Source: Ardenticatenaceae bacterium (GTDB lineage Bacteria > Chloroflexota > Anaerolineae > Promineifilales > Promineifilaceae). From it: DNA of 44,777 nucleotides. Shown here one piece after another: positions 26,001 through 34,418 of this stretch. The position numbers were made by a program, and so were the translations under genes. Positions within the stretch are counted from its first letter, which is position 1, and every line of letters begins with the position of its first letter. The stretch is taken from assembly GCA_020634315.1 (NCBI GenBank), contig JACKBV010000034.1, positions 1 to 44,777 on the forward strand. Direction: 5' to 3'. The notes below the pieces were generated by a model that ran no database searches, was not told the origin of the DNA, and saw only the letters and a program-made list of their open reading frames with translations.

Positions 26001-29000
26001 TGCTGCTGCGGTTTCGCTGACATTGAGTGTTTGCCCGGCTGTGACGACGGGGCGTTCGTCATTGAGGTTTTGCAGGTTGACGGCGACGACACCGGTGCTG
26101 AAGAGCGGGGCCGGGTCCTGACTGTTGTCTGTGACTTGAATGGTGAGATTGAAGGTTTGTATTTGTTCGTAGTCGAGTTGATCGGTGTCTTGAACGGTGA
26201 TTTTGCCGTTGATGCTGTTGATGGTGAAGGCATTACCCAAATTGCCGCCGGTGATGGCAAAGGAGATGGTGTCTTCGGTATCTTCGTCGCTGGCGAGGAC
26301 TGTGCCGACATCGCTGCCGTTGGCGCTGTTTTCGTTGATGGTGAAGCTTTGCCCGGCGGTGATGACGGGGGCATCGTTGACATTGAGGACGGTGATGGTG
26401 AAGGTTTGCTCGCCGACTGATCCGGCGGCGTCGGTTACTTTGAGGGTGATGAGGTGATCGCCAATTTCGGCGTTGGTGGGGGTGCCGCTGAGAACGGCCG
26501 TTCCGTCACTGTTATCCGTGAGCGCCAACCAACTGGGAATGGGTAACGGCGAATGCGTGATTTTTAACGTGTCGTCTTTGTCCGGGTCTACGGTAGTGAT
26601 GATGCTGTAATTGTAGACTGCATCTTCGTCCGCTTCGGTTGGTGGCGTGCTGCTGAATGCTGGCGGATCGTTGATGTTCAAGACAGAAATGGTAAAGCTT
26701 TGCGCGATGGTCGCGCCTCCGGCGTCGGTTACTTGAATGGCGACATCGTGATCGCCAACATCTTCGTTGGCGGGCGTACCAGTGAGAACGGCCGTTCCGT
26801 TGCCATTATCCGTGAGCGTTAGCCAATCGGGCAGCTTTTGTGCGCTAATTTTGAGCGTGTCGCCCGGCGCTGTTTGCGCCAATTTCGCCGAAATTTTAGC
26901 GAGCGATTTGCGCAGCCGGGTAGAATCACCATTTTGCGCAATGGCTGAATTAGCGAGCCGGGCTTCCCCGGAAATGTCCGGGTCGGTGACAACAATCGAG
27001 TAGCTGTAAAGTGTGTCTTCTCTGGCGGCAATCAAGGGGAGACTTGTAAAGACGGGCGCGTCATTGACGTTGATGACGGTTAAAGAAAATTCTTGAGTCG
27101 CCGTGCTGCCTGCTGAGTCGGCAACTTGTAAGGTGACGGTGTAGTCGCCCACGTCTGCATTGGTGGGCGTGCCCGAAAGCGTGGCTGTGCCATCGCCATT
27201 GTCACTGAAAGCGAGCCAGGAGGGCAGTACAAGGGAGGTGATAGAAAGTTTGTCGTTTTCGTTGGCGTCAGAGACGGTGATGGTTTGATTGTATGCTTGA
27301 CCTTGCGTGGCGTCGGGCAATGTTTTGCTGCCAAAGCTGGGCGGCGCATTGGTGGGCACGGGGGTTGAGGTGGGAATAGGCGTCACAGAAACTTGGGCGA
27401 CGATGGTTCCGACCGAGACAATGGCTTCTGTCGCGGCGGCGTCGGCGGCTGAGGCTGTGACCTGGGCGGCGTCGGCTGTGGCCTGGGCGGCGTCGGCTGT
27501 GGCCTGGGCGATGGCGCGTTCTTCATCTGTTAGCTGCCCGAAAACGGCCGTTTGCGCGGCAATCGCCGTTTCTCTGGCGGTGACAACATTACCTTGGGCG
27601 GCATCGGCCGTAGCCTGCGCCGCATTTGCTTCTTCTTGAGCCGCCGAAATCGCTTCTTGGGCTTGTAATTCTGTTTGTTGCAGTTGTCGCGTGCGTTCCA
27701 GATAAATGGCACCGCTGAGGCAGGACAACAGCAGCGTGAGCAGCAAGACAAAGATGAGCGTGCGCGGCGTGATGCGCGGAGACACTTCTACCTGCCCATC
27801 CAAGGATTTCCACTCTTCGGCCAGCTCTGTGCGCACGCGTACTTTGAAGGGGAAGGCCTGGTCTGGTGCTCGCAGCAACGGCCGTTTCCGGGCACGCACC
27901 GTAAAAGTTAGCACCCCTTCGCCCCCAGCCGGGATTTTAATCTCTTGCTGTTGGCCGCTAAAAGCGATCAATGTCGCATTTTGTGGCTCTTCAAATTGGA
28001 AATTAAGCGCGTCACTCTCGTCCAGCCCGACAATTTCATACTTGTTGTCAAAGTTGCTCTTGTCGCGAATGGTGATGCGGCACTCGGTTTTTTCCTGGAG
28101 CCGGGTGGGGTGCATGTCAAGCGAGAAATCAGTAAAGGAAGCAACTTGAATGAGAATTTGGTCGGTGGCAACTTCGTTGATGTCTGACGCCGCCGCAACT
28201 TCACATTGATGCGCACCAGCCAGGACGTTTTCGTCTTCTGGCGGCAGGATTTTCATTTGGACGGTTCGTGATTCGTCGGGCATCAATTTAACGGCCGTTT
28301 CCGTTAATGAAACCCAGGTTGACGGCTGGCCGTTTTCGGTCAGCGTGATGTCAATGTCTTCAACCGTACTGCCATGATTGGTGATGGTGAAGGAGACAAA
28401 CGATTCCTGACCAGGGACAACTTCGATTCTGTTGGTGGCAAACTTGACGCCAAGGATGCTGCTGCCGCTGGAACGGGGAACGGCCGTTACCACCGCCGCT
28501 GCAACTGGGGCGGCCACGGCCACCGCCGCGCCGCCAGGGGCAATAATAGGAGCAGATGGGTAGACTACTTTCTGTTTACCATTTGTTCCTGGGGTGGCTG
28601 GCTTGGCCGGGGCTGCCACTTTCATGGCCTGGCGACCGCCGCCAAACACCTGCCACTGCATGGCATAGGTGCCAATACGCAAAGTTTGTTGTGGCTGCCA
28701 GATCACAGGCTGATCAAACTGGAGTTGGGTATGATCCAGGTACGTGCCGTTGGTGCTGCCCAGGTCACGCACTTGCCAGCCTTTGTTGGTGCGTTCTAGC
28801 AGGGCGTGTTGCCCCGACACGCTTTTGTCATCCAGCACAATGTCGTTGTTGGGGTGTCGGCCGAGGGTCATCGTCTCCTTGACCATCGGCGCAATGCGTG
28901 CATCTTCCCATTGATGGGCGATAAACAGGCGGTAAAACCCTTCCGATGTCCATGTTTGATGCACGTCAATGCGGTTGCGCACGTCAACGCCTGCCACCCA

Positions 29001-29924
29001 ACGCTTTTCAATCCACTGCGTGACAATGCGCTCATCCATATCATGAATGGCTTGCACCGCCGCCATTTGCTTGTTGAGATCGACCTGACGCAGCGCGTGC
29101 GCCATTTCCGATGCCGTTTGGTATCGGTCTTCCGGTCGTTTTGCCAACGCCTTCATGATGACCAATTCGACGGACTCCGGCAGGTCTGGATTGAGGAAAT
29201 GGGGGGGGATGGGCGCTTCTTCGAGGTGTTTGACGATGTCGGCAGGGGCTTCGATTTTGAAGGGAAGCTGTCCGGTGGTTAATTGGTACAGCAGAATGCC
29301 GAGGGAGTAAATGTCGGAACGGCCGTCTATACGTAAATTGGCGCATTGTTCCGGCGACATATACGGCAATGATCCCATGAACGGGTTTGTGCTGACATCT
29401 TCATCATCGCGCAGCAGCACGGCGACGCCAAAATCCGTAATCACCGCCTGAATGTGTTGCTCCTCGCCCACGCGTCGCTGCCGCAGCATGATATTTTGCG
29501 GCTTAATGTCGCGATGCACCACGCCATGTTGATGGGAATAGGCCAGCCCATCGGCGATTTGTCCGGTAATTTGCAAAGCATCAGCCAGTTCGATATGTTT
29601 GCCGCCCCATTTGAGTTGGGATATGTAAGCAGTGAGACTGCCACCCGCGATGTACTCCATCACCATGTAAGGCGTGTCCTGGTATGTACCAGATTGGTAC
29701 ACCTTGATTAGATGCGGGTTGCTGAAATCTTTGGTGGCCTGGGCTTCTTGCATAAAGCGTCGCAAGAATTGTGGCTTTTGTGCCAGGTGATGATGCATCA
29801 CCTTAATCGCCACCATTTGATCCTGGTGCAGGTCTACCGCCCGGTAGACGGTGCCCATGCCACCCTCGCCTAACAGGGCTTCTATTTGATATTGTTCAAT
29901 GCGCTGCCCGATCAGGTAATTCAT
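23025..29924 (-). CDS. Transmembrane Ser/Thr kinase with FHA and very long cadherin/Ig-like ectodomain
   Basis: About 2,299 residues from ATG 29924; a TTG at 29945 is less likely. The kinase domain (about 8-280) has an intact glycine loop GEGGMG, the VAIK lysine, HRDIKPQN (HRD at 137-139), DFG at 164-166 and SPEQ. An FHA domain follows at about 353-420 (GRH, SGQH, STNGT). Residues of about 495-715 form beta-sandwich segments also found in the next kinase. A single transmembrane helix lies at about 722-740. An Ala/Gln-rich coiled coil leads to roughly 1,400 residues of repeated cadherin- and Ig-like modules (LPSWLAFSDNGDGTATLSGTP, VNDAPV). The kinase should be active and cytosolic, with the repeats outside. 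It lies between the second kinase and VWA/FHA genes, so it probably controls the injection system. Confidence 0.9.
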   Translation of the reverse strand: MNYLIGQRIEQYQIEALLGEGGMGTVYRAVDLHQDQMVAIKVMHHHLAQKPQFLRRFMQEAQATKDFSNPHLIKVYQSGTYQDTPYMVMEYIAGGSLTAYISQLKWGGKHIELADALQITGQIADGLAYSHQHGVVHRDIKPQNIMLRQRRVGEEQHIQAVITDFGVAVLLRDDEDVSTNPFMGSLPYMSPEQCANLRIDGRSDIYSLGILLYQLTTGQLPFKIEAPADIVKHLEEAPIPPHFLNPDLPESVELVIMKALAKRPEDRYQTASEMAHALRQVDLNKQMAAVQAIHDMDERIVTQWIEKRWVAGVDVRNRIDVHQTWTSEGFYRLFIAHQWEDARIAPMVKETMTLGRHPNNDIVLDDKSVSGQHALLERTNKGWQVRDLGSTNGTYLDHTQLQFDQPVIWQPQQTLRIGTYAMQWQVFGGGRQAMKVAAPAKPATPGTNGKQKVVYPSAPIIAPGGAAVAVAAPVAAAVVTAVPRSSGSSILGVKFATNRIEVVPGQESFVSFTITNHGSTVEDIDITLTENGQPSTWVSLTETAVKLMPDESRTVQMKILPPEDENVLAGAHQCEVAAASDINEVATDQILIQVASFTDFSLDMHPTRLQEKTECRITIRDKSNFDNKYEIVGLDESDALNFQFEEPQNATLIAFSGQQQEIKIPAGGEGVLTFTVRARKRPLLRAPDQAFPFKVRVRTELAEEWKSLDGQVEVSPRITPRTLIFVLLLTLLLSCLSGAIYLERTRQLQQTELQAQEAISAAQEEANAAQATADAAQGNVVTARETAIAAQTAVFGQLTDEERAIAQATADAAQATADAAQVTASAADAAATEAIVSVGTIVAQVSVTPIPTSTPVPTNAPPSFGSKTLPDATQGQAYNQTITVSDANENDKLSITSLVLPSWLAFSDNGDGTATLSGTPTNADVGDYTVTLQVADSAGSTATQEFSLTVINVNDAPVFTSLPLIAAREDTLYSYSIVVTDPDISGEARLANSAIAQNGDSTRLRKSLAKISAKLAQTAPGDTLKISAQKLPDWLTLTDNGNGTAVLTGTPANEDVGDHDVAIQVTDAGGATIAQSFTISVLNINDPPAFSSTPPTEADEDAVYNYSIITTVDPDKDDTLKITHSPLPIPSWLALTDNSDGTAVLSGTPTNAEIGDHLITLKVTDAAGSVGEQTFTITVLNVNDAPVITAGQSFTINENSANGSDVGTVLASDEDTEDTISFAITGGNLGNAFTINSINGKITVQDTDQLDYEQIQTFNLTIQVTDNSQDPAPLFSTGVVAVNLQNLNDERPVVTAGQTLNVSETAAAGAQIGSPLTATDADSGTTTFSNWTIQNVSNGGDEYFSLNSSSGQLTLTSFGASNLDYDDPTGREYILEVTVSDGVNTSTSQAVTVNVTDVDDEAPTISVNNPLTLVEGESKLITTSILRADDVDTNNDNLIFIVTSGPNHGTLEDVNSPGTEISSFTQAMLSNSRVLYIHDDTNTTSDTFAFNVTDNLNNGNTLTGQLFTITITPADDDDPQIVNNNTLTVAENGDALISNAFLSATDPDSNDEQLIYDITSGPQHGTVQRQGVNVTSFTQNDLTQSRIRYVHNGDEQNSDNFVFDLSDPAGNTVPDLVFNISVTPVNDSPAINNVNGGTVSFTEGDAPIRLATTGTITDAENVPFEDGDLTVVIATGAGDGDSLLISPGNGITLVGSTVLYNGTAFGTLTIAPDGHTLTVGSLLDTATITALQNLLRRIAFQNTSNAPTPDDRGVTFRLREADGTISNIPVVTVEVTGLNDPPVISGVSGTVNFTENDLFELIANSGTVDDVDSADFDGGNLTATITVNCTADDLIGITPGGPISLVGTNIRYNGTVVGTYTGGDSCGAPLVVTFNAQALLVRVEAVLQRLAFRNESDNPSTSQRTVTVTVNDGDGGTSNTATVNVTVTAVQDAPVITDVPKTGNEDTVLTFLAADFTAHYSDADTDPLVSIRIDTSPSNGTLAVSGSPVTPPQTILAGSLANLTFTPNANWNGNTSFNWRASDGTGLSNTAAVNITINATNDAPTITNFSVADNEDVTIDFLATDFTSHYSDLDGDALNRIRIESLPANGSLRVNGVAVTLNQEILAANLNNFAFLPNADWNGSTSFNWRASDGTDYSNLGTVNITINPVNDAPVLDNSANLVLTTIVSNTTPIGNTVAEILASAAPFDPITDVDGDPDGIAVIGSTGNGTWQFSINGGVTWTTFAANLGNNHAVLLNPAARIRYVPGTNVGTATITFRAWDQTQGTNGLVNVNIGVNTGGETPISTDTETAQITVTQN

Positions 29925-29965
29925 TGTTCGCAAAACCTCTGGCAATTAATAAAACCTATTGCCGA

Positions 29966-32900
29966 TCACTGCTCGTTGTTTACCAAATAGCTGATGATAA
30001 GCTGCGGGCGATAGGTTGTTGTGTCGACATCACCCGCAAAAAAGCGTAGGAGATCATCTTGTCCATTCCCGTTGTTGGGAAGTGTAAAATATAAACGAAA
30101 TTGGGTGAGGCCATTGAGATTGATGGCGCGAATGCCTGCTTCGTCAAGCTCACCTTCCAGCCATGTTTCATCGGAAACGGCCGTAAACCGTAACACACCC
30201 ACAATCGCCGCGCGTGCATTGGCATCATCGCCACTAAGCGCGGCATTTTGCCCAAAGCCGCTTGCTGGGGCCATATCAACAAAAAGCTGCCCCAAATCGC
30301 CGGGCGTGCCGCTGTCGCTGTCGCGGCGCAAGCGCAGCTGCGCACTCTGAATCACTGCCCCTGCCGGTAAAGAAGCCGTGTCAAAACTAATGATGCCCTT
30401 GTACTGCCAGTTAGGGCTGCTGCCATCGCCGACTAAAATCGTTTCCTGGTCGGCAACAATGACACTGCTGCCGCTCCCATTTTCGACAATATACCCATCA
30501 GCCGCCGCCTGACTGTTTAGCGTCGCTTGCCGCAAGGCGGGCGTGGCGGTAGCGGTGGGCGTGGGCAAGGGGGGGATTGTCGGCGTGGGCGGGTTGGCAA
30601 CCGTTGGCGTGGCGGTGGGCAGCTGCGCCGGATTGGCAATGAGCGGATTGGTGTTGAGTTGCAGCTTTTCAAAGCCATCACTCAATCCATCCCCGTCGGT
30701 GTCAAATTTGTTGGGATTGGTGCCGATGGATTCCTCGTATTGATCCGGCAGGCCATCTCCGTCACTGTCGCTGCTGCGTGGGTTGAGAGAGATGGCGATT
30801 TCGGTGGGGTCGGGAATGCCATCGGCGTCACTGTCTGCATGATGGGGGTCTGTGCGGTACACGTACAGTTCGGCCAGATTGCTTAACCCATCGTTGTCCA
30901 TGTCTCGTGGTGCCGTCAAGATGGCGCGTGCGGTTTGGTTATAGCGGGCAACGGCTAAAGCGCCCGCGCCGCACACGCAAAATAGAATCAAGACGAGCAA
31001 AATCGTTGTCAGGGAAACTTTGGCGCGTATGCGCGGATTAACCATTAATTGACCGCTGCTGCTCTGGCGCGAATGTTCATCGGCACTGATTTGTGCGGTG
31101 AAGGGCAGGGTTTGGCGCTCGCCGAAAAACGGCCGTCTCCGGGGCAGCACGCGCAAATACAGCACGCCTTCTTGCCCGCCGGGAATGGTGATTTGCGTGC
31201 GCAGTTCTTCGGGGTACATCACTTCGTCTACTTCGCGGCGGGTGGGAAACGGCCGTTCCGTGCGCACCGGCGTGGCTGTCGCTGTTTTCCCCGATCCCCC
31301 GGAAGTGGGCATCGACATTTGTGGCATTTGCACGACCGGAATCATGCGCCCTAATCCTGGCACAATGCGTTCCAGGGCATTGCGCGGCACATTGGCGACC
31401 TTGTACCACCAGCGACGCGGCGCTGATCTCAGACGACTTACCCAAGGCAGCTGTCTTAACACGCGTGTGTTAGACCGTTTCTTTTGTGGCGAAACGGCCG
31501 TTTTCGCCTGTCCCGCTGCTGTCTGGGTTTCGTGCAGCCGCCATTCGCCAAAACGAATGTCGCCATTCATGTCTTGCCCGGAGATGGTGTAAGTCGTGGT
31601 GTTGATGCTTTCGTTGCGAATGGTCAGGCGGCAGGTGCCCTTTTGCTGGAGCACGGATGGATATAGATCGACCGAGAAAACGGCCGTTGCCGACTGCACA
31701 TCCAACACACCGGGAACCGTTGCCTGATGCTTTGCGCCACTTTTCGCTGTAACCAGCACCAGAAAGCGATGTTTTCCCGGCAGCACATCGCGTGCCAGAG
31801 GCGGGTGTACGAAGAAGGGGATGACAACTTGCCCCATTGGCGGCAGATTGACCATCCCTGGCAGCGTCACCCATTCGGGAGGCAGCCGGTCTATCGCCAA
31901 TTCGAGTTCCAGCGGCGTCTCGATGTTGTTTTCCAGATACAGGTTGAGCGTTTGTTCTTTGCCCGGCACGACCTCCGTTTCCGTCGGTGCAATGCGGACG
32001 CTGAATGGCTCCATGCGAAAGGCAAACCCTTTGCCCCGCTGTAATTGCAGAAAATTTGCACCAACACGCAATGTTTGGTGATTGAGCCACTCTTCGGGAA
32101 TGTCTGGCAGAAGGCGCTTTTCGTCGAGAAAAGTGCCGTTTTTGCTGCCCAAATCGCGCACTTGCCAGCCATTCGCTGCCCGTTCCAATTGGGCGTGGCG
32201 GCGAGTGACGCTGGCATCACTGAGGACAATGTCGTTGAGTTCGCTGCGCCCAATGGTGATGATTTCGCGATTCAGGAAGTGGGGCGCGTCTTGGGTGATG
32301 GTGAGGCGGTCGGCATCGCTGGCCCATTGGGTGGCACGCAGCCCGACGATTGGCGGGATGTCTGTTTGTGTGATGACATCCTCGATTTGTGCGCCGCTGA
32401 GAGCATCGGAATCGGTTTTGGGCAAGAGGGCCAGCGCATGGCGCAGCACCTCGGCTAACTCTTCTCCCGATTGAAAACGATTTGCCGGTTGCTTGGCAAT
32501 GGCTTTTAGGAGGATTTCTTCGACGTTGACGGGCAGGTCTGGCCGTGTTTGCCGTGGTGCGGGCGGGTCTTCGTAGGTGTGCATACGCACGGCTTCTTCC
32601 CAGGTGGAGATGGGAAACGGCCGTTGCCCCACAATCAACTCGTAAAGCACAATTCCTAATGAGTATAAATCAGAGCGGGCGTCAGCCTCGCGTTTCAGGC
32701 ATTGTTCTGGCGAAAGATAAGGCAGCGAAGGGGCAAAAGGTTCTGTTTCCGCTTCAAGCAGGGACATCAGGCTAAAATCACTGATGACCGCGCGTGGCTC
32801 TTTGTCCATCTCTTCGTAGCGGAAAAGAATCACGTTTGGGCGAATGTCCCGGTGCAGCACACGTTTGCGGTGCGCATAGTCCAGCGCTTCGGCGATTTGC

Positions 32901-33271
32901 ACACCAATTTGCAGCGCATCTACAAGGGGTAAATGCTCCTGGCGATAATGCAGGCGTTCCAAATGTGCCATCAGGCTGCGCCCGGTGACATATTCCATTG
33001 TCAAAAAAAGAATGTCACGTTCTGTGTCAACGCCAGCCTCATGCACTTTGACGATGGATGGGTGATCCAGGCGTGGGATGGTTTGCACTTCTTGCAGGAA
33101 GCGTTCGCGGAACCCGGCTTGTTGTGTCAGGTGCAGCGAAACAATTTTCAGGGCGACCGGCTCTTGGGTTTCCAGGTCTGTTGCCTGGTAGACCATGCCA
33201 ATGCGCCCCTGTCCTAACAGGGCTGTGATTTGGTAATGTGAGATGCGTTGTCCAACCAGATTCGTCATCAT
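29966..33271 (-). CDS. Transmembrane Ser/Thr kinase with FHA, TSP3-like and DNRLRE-like ectodomain; atypical DFS motif
   Basis: 1,101 residues. The kinase domain (about 12-280) has GQGRIG, the VALK lysine, HRDIRPN at 140-146 and SPEQ at 187-190. The metal-binding DFG is DFS (165-167), and the HRD loop has Arg where Lys is usual, so activity may be reduced. An FHA domain lies at about 336-405 (GRS, TRRH, SKNGT). Beta-sandwich segments shared with the neighbouring kinase follow, then a transmembrane helix at about 754-775. Outside are calcium-type DxDxDG repeats (DMDNDGLSN, DSDADGIPD, DSDGDGLPD, DTDGDGLSD) and a C-terminal jelly-roll-like region resembling DNRLRE domains. Its ATG overlaps the stop of the gpI-FHA gene by four bases, so synthesis is coupled to the baseplate component. 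Confidence 0.9.
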   Translation of the reverse strand: MMTNLVGQRISHYQITALLGQGRIGMVYQATDLETQEPVALKIVSLHLTQQAGFRERFLQEVQTIPRLDHPSIVKVHEAGVDTERDILFLTMEYVTGRSLMAHLERLHYRQEHLPLVDALQIGVQIAEALDYAHRKRVLHRDIRPNVILFRYEEMDKEPRAVISDFSLMSLLEAETEPFAPSLPYLSPEQCLKREADARSDLYSLGIVLYELIVGQRPFPISTWEEAVRMHTYEDPPAPRQTRPDLPVNVEEILLKAIAKQPANRFQSGEELAEVLRHALALLPKTDSDALSGAQIEDVITQTDIPPIVGLRATQWASDADRLTITQDAPHFLNREIITIGRSELNDIVLSDASVTRRHAQLERAANGWQVRDLGSKNGTFLDEKRLLPDIPEEWLNHQTLRVGANFLQLQRGKGFAFRMEPFSVRIAPTETEVVPGKEQTLNLYLENNIETPLELELAIDRLPPEWVTLPGMVNLPPMGQVVIPFFVHPPLARDVLPGKHRFLVLVTAKSGAKHQATVPGVLDVQSATAVFSVDLYPSVLQQKGTCRLTIRNESINTTTYTISGQDMNGDIRFGEWRLHETQTAAGQAKTAVSPQKKRSNTRVLRQLPWVSRLRSAPRRWWYKVANVPRNALERIVPGLGRMIPVVQMPQMSMPTSGGSGKTATATPVRTERPFPTRREVDEVMYPEELRTQITIPGGQEGVLYLRVLPRRRPFFGERQTLPFTAQISADEHSRQSSSGQLMVNPRIRAKVSLTTILLVLILFCVCGAGALAVARYNQTARAILTAPRDMDNDGLSNLAELYVYRTDPHHADSDADGIPDPTEIAISLNPRSSDSDGDGLPDQYEESIGTNPNKFDTDGDGLSDGFEKLQLNTNPLIANPAQLPTATPTVANPPTPTIPPLPTPTATATPALRQATLNSQAAADGYIVENGSGSSVIVADQETILVGDGSSPNWQYKGIISFDTASLPAGAVIQSAQLRLRRDSDSGTPGDLGQLFVDMAPASGFGQNAALSGDDANARAAIVGVLRFTAVSDETWLEGELDEAGIRAINLNGLTQFRLYFTLPNNGNGQDDLLRFFAGDVDTTTYRPQLIISYLVNNEQ

Positions 33272-34356
33272 TCTTTAAAGATCAAGGTATAAGAGGTATG
33301 AGCCGGTTTATTGACGTCAATAATGTGCTCTATCATAGCACGGTTTACCTGGCGCTCGCGCAATGGGATATGAACCGAAAACGTGTAAGCGGCGAGGTTT
33401 TTATTGGTGTCGTCAATTTCTGGCTTGACGCCTGTGTAAATTTCTAAAACACGGCTTAACGCCCAAGACGTGCCGCGCAGTCGGTAAATTTGGTGCGCTT
33501 CTTGTAATAAGGTGCGCATTTGCGCTTCGTCCCAACTGCCATCAAAGGTGATTTCAAACCAGTTTGCCAGCCAGGGCAAAAAGGAAAGCGGCGCGGTTCG
33601 CGGATCAAGGAAGAGATAAAAGTTATCTATGTTCCATTCGATGGGCGCGAGAATGGATTCAAGCAGAGCGAGGAAGCGGGGGATGAAGGTGTTTTCTTTG
33701 TCCCAATAGATGTCTGGTAAGTATTGCAGGTAGCGGCTCTCGACAAGGGAGAGGCCAGGGGGCAAGTGGAAATGGCCGTTGGACGCCGGTGTTGGCGGTG
33801 GTGATGCCGGTGGGCGTGGCGGGCCGAAACCGGGGGGCGGGGAGACGGGGGTAAATGGAACGGTATCGACGTAGTCGGTGTCTGGGGCGCGGGAAGTTGT
33901 TACCGGTGGGGGTACGGGCGCGGCGGGGGCGACAGGTGCGGCGGGCAGCGGTGGTGGCGGGGTTTCGGCAACGGCCGTTTCCGGTTCCTCGACAGCCGCT
34001 GCTACTTCCGGGATGTCTGGCTTCTCCGGCTCGTCAACCACCGTAACTTCGGGGTCATACACCATGCGGAATGCGCCAATTTCCACCACCATTCCCGCCA
34101 CGAGGCGCAGCGGTGCGTTGGCTTCTAGCCGCTCCTGATTGACAAATGTGCCGTGTGTGCTGCCCAGGTCAATCAATGTGCAGGAATCGGCCGTGCAGAT
34201 AAGCTGCGCATGGCTGCGCGAGACCAACGGATGCGTAAAAACTAGATTGTTATCCGAATGTCGCCCAATCGCCGTTTTGCCCTCGCTTGCCGTAAATGTA
34301 AACGACAACTGCGGCCCGCGAATTTGAAAGCGATGGGTAATGATTTGCTGGGTCAT
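33268..34356 (-). CDS. FHA domain fused to gpI-like tail/baseplate protein (Afp12-like)
   Basis: 362 residues. An FHA domain spans about 26-100, with AIGRHSDNN, SRSHAQL and STHGTFVN. A Pro/Ala-rich linker covers about 105-195. The C-terminal domain (about 205-362) begins RYLQYLPDIYWD and contains FLALLESILAPIEWNIDN, FLPWLANWFEITFDGSWDEAQ and RLRGTSWALSRVLEIYTG. This is the pattern of phage P2 gpI-type tail proteins found in eCIS as Afp12. gpI-type proteins join baseplate wedges and fibres. A fused phosphothreonine-binding domain on such a protein is striking and suggests baseplate docking or firing controlled by phosphorylation. RBS AAAGGGA precedes ATG 34356. It overlaps the next kinase gene by four bases. 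Confidence 0.9.
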   Translation of the reverse strand: MTQQIITHRFQIRGPQLSFTFTASEGKTAIGRHSDNNLVFTHPLVSRSHAQLICTADSCTLIDLGSTHGTFVNQERLEANAPLRLVAGMVVEIGAFRMVYDPEVTVVDEPEKPDIPEVAAAVEEPETAVAETPPPPLPAAPVAPAAPVPPPVTTSRAPDTDYVDTVPFTPVSPPPGFGPPRPPASPPPTPASNGHFHLPPGLSLVESRYLQYLPDIYWDKENTFIPRFLALLESILAPIEWNIDNFYLFLDPRTAPLSFLPWLANWFEITFDGSWDEAQMRTLLQEAHQIYRLRGTSWALSRVLEIYTGVKPEIDDTNKNLAAYTFSVHIPLRERQVNRAMIEHIIDVNKPAHTSYTLIFKE

Positions 34357-34418
34357 TTCTGTCCCTTTCGCCTGGTAATGGTTGCTTCTATTTTAGCAAC
34401 CGAACCAGTCTATTCACC

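Noticed and set aside
23025..29924. Split into separate kinase and surface-protein genes
   Set aside because: The reading frame is continuous through the transmembrane helix and coiled coil, with no internal stop or good internal start.
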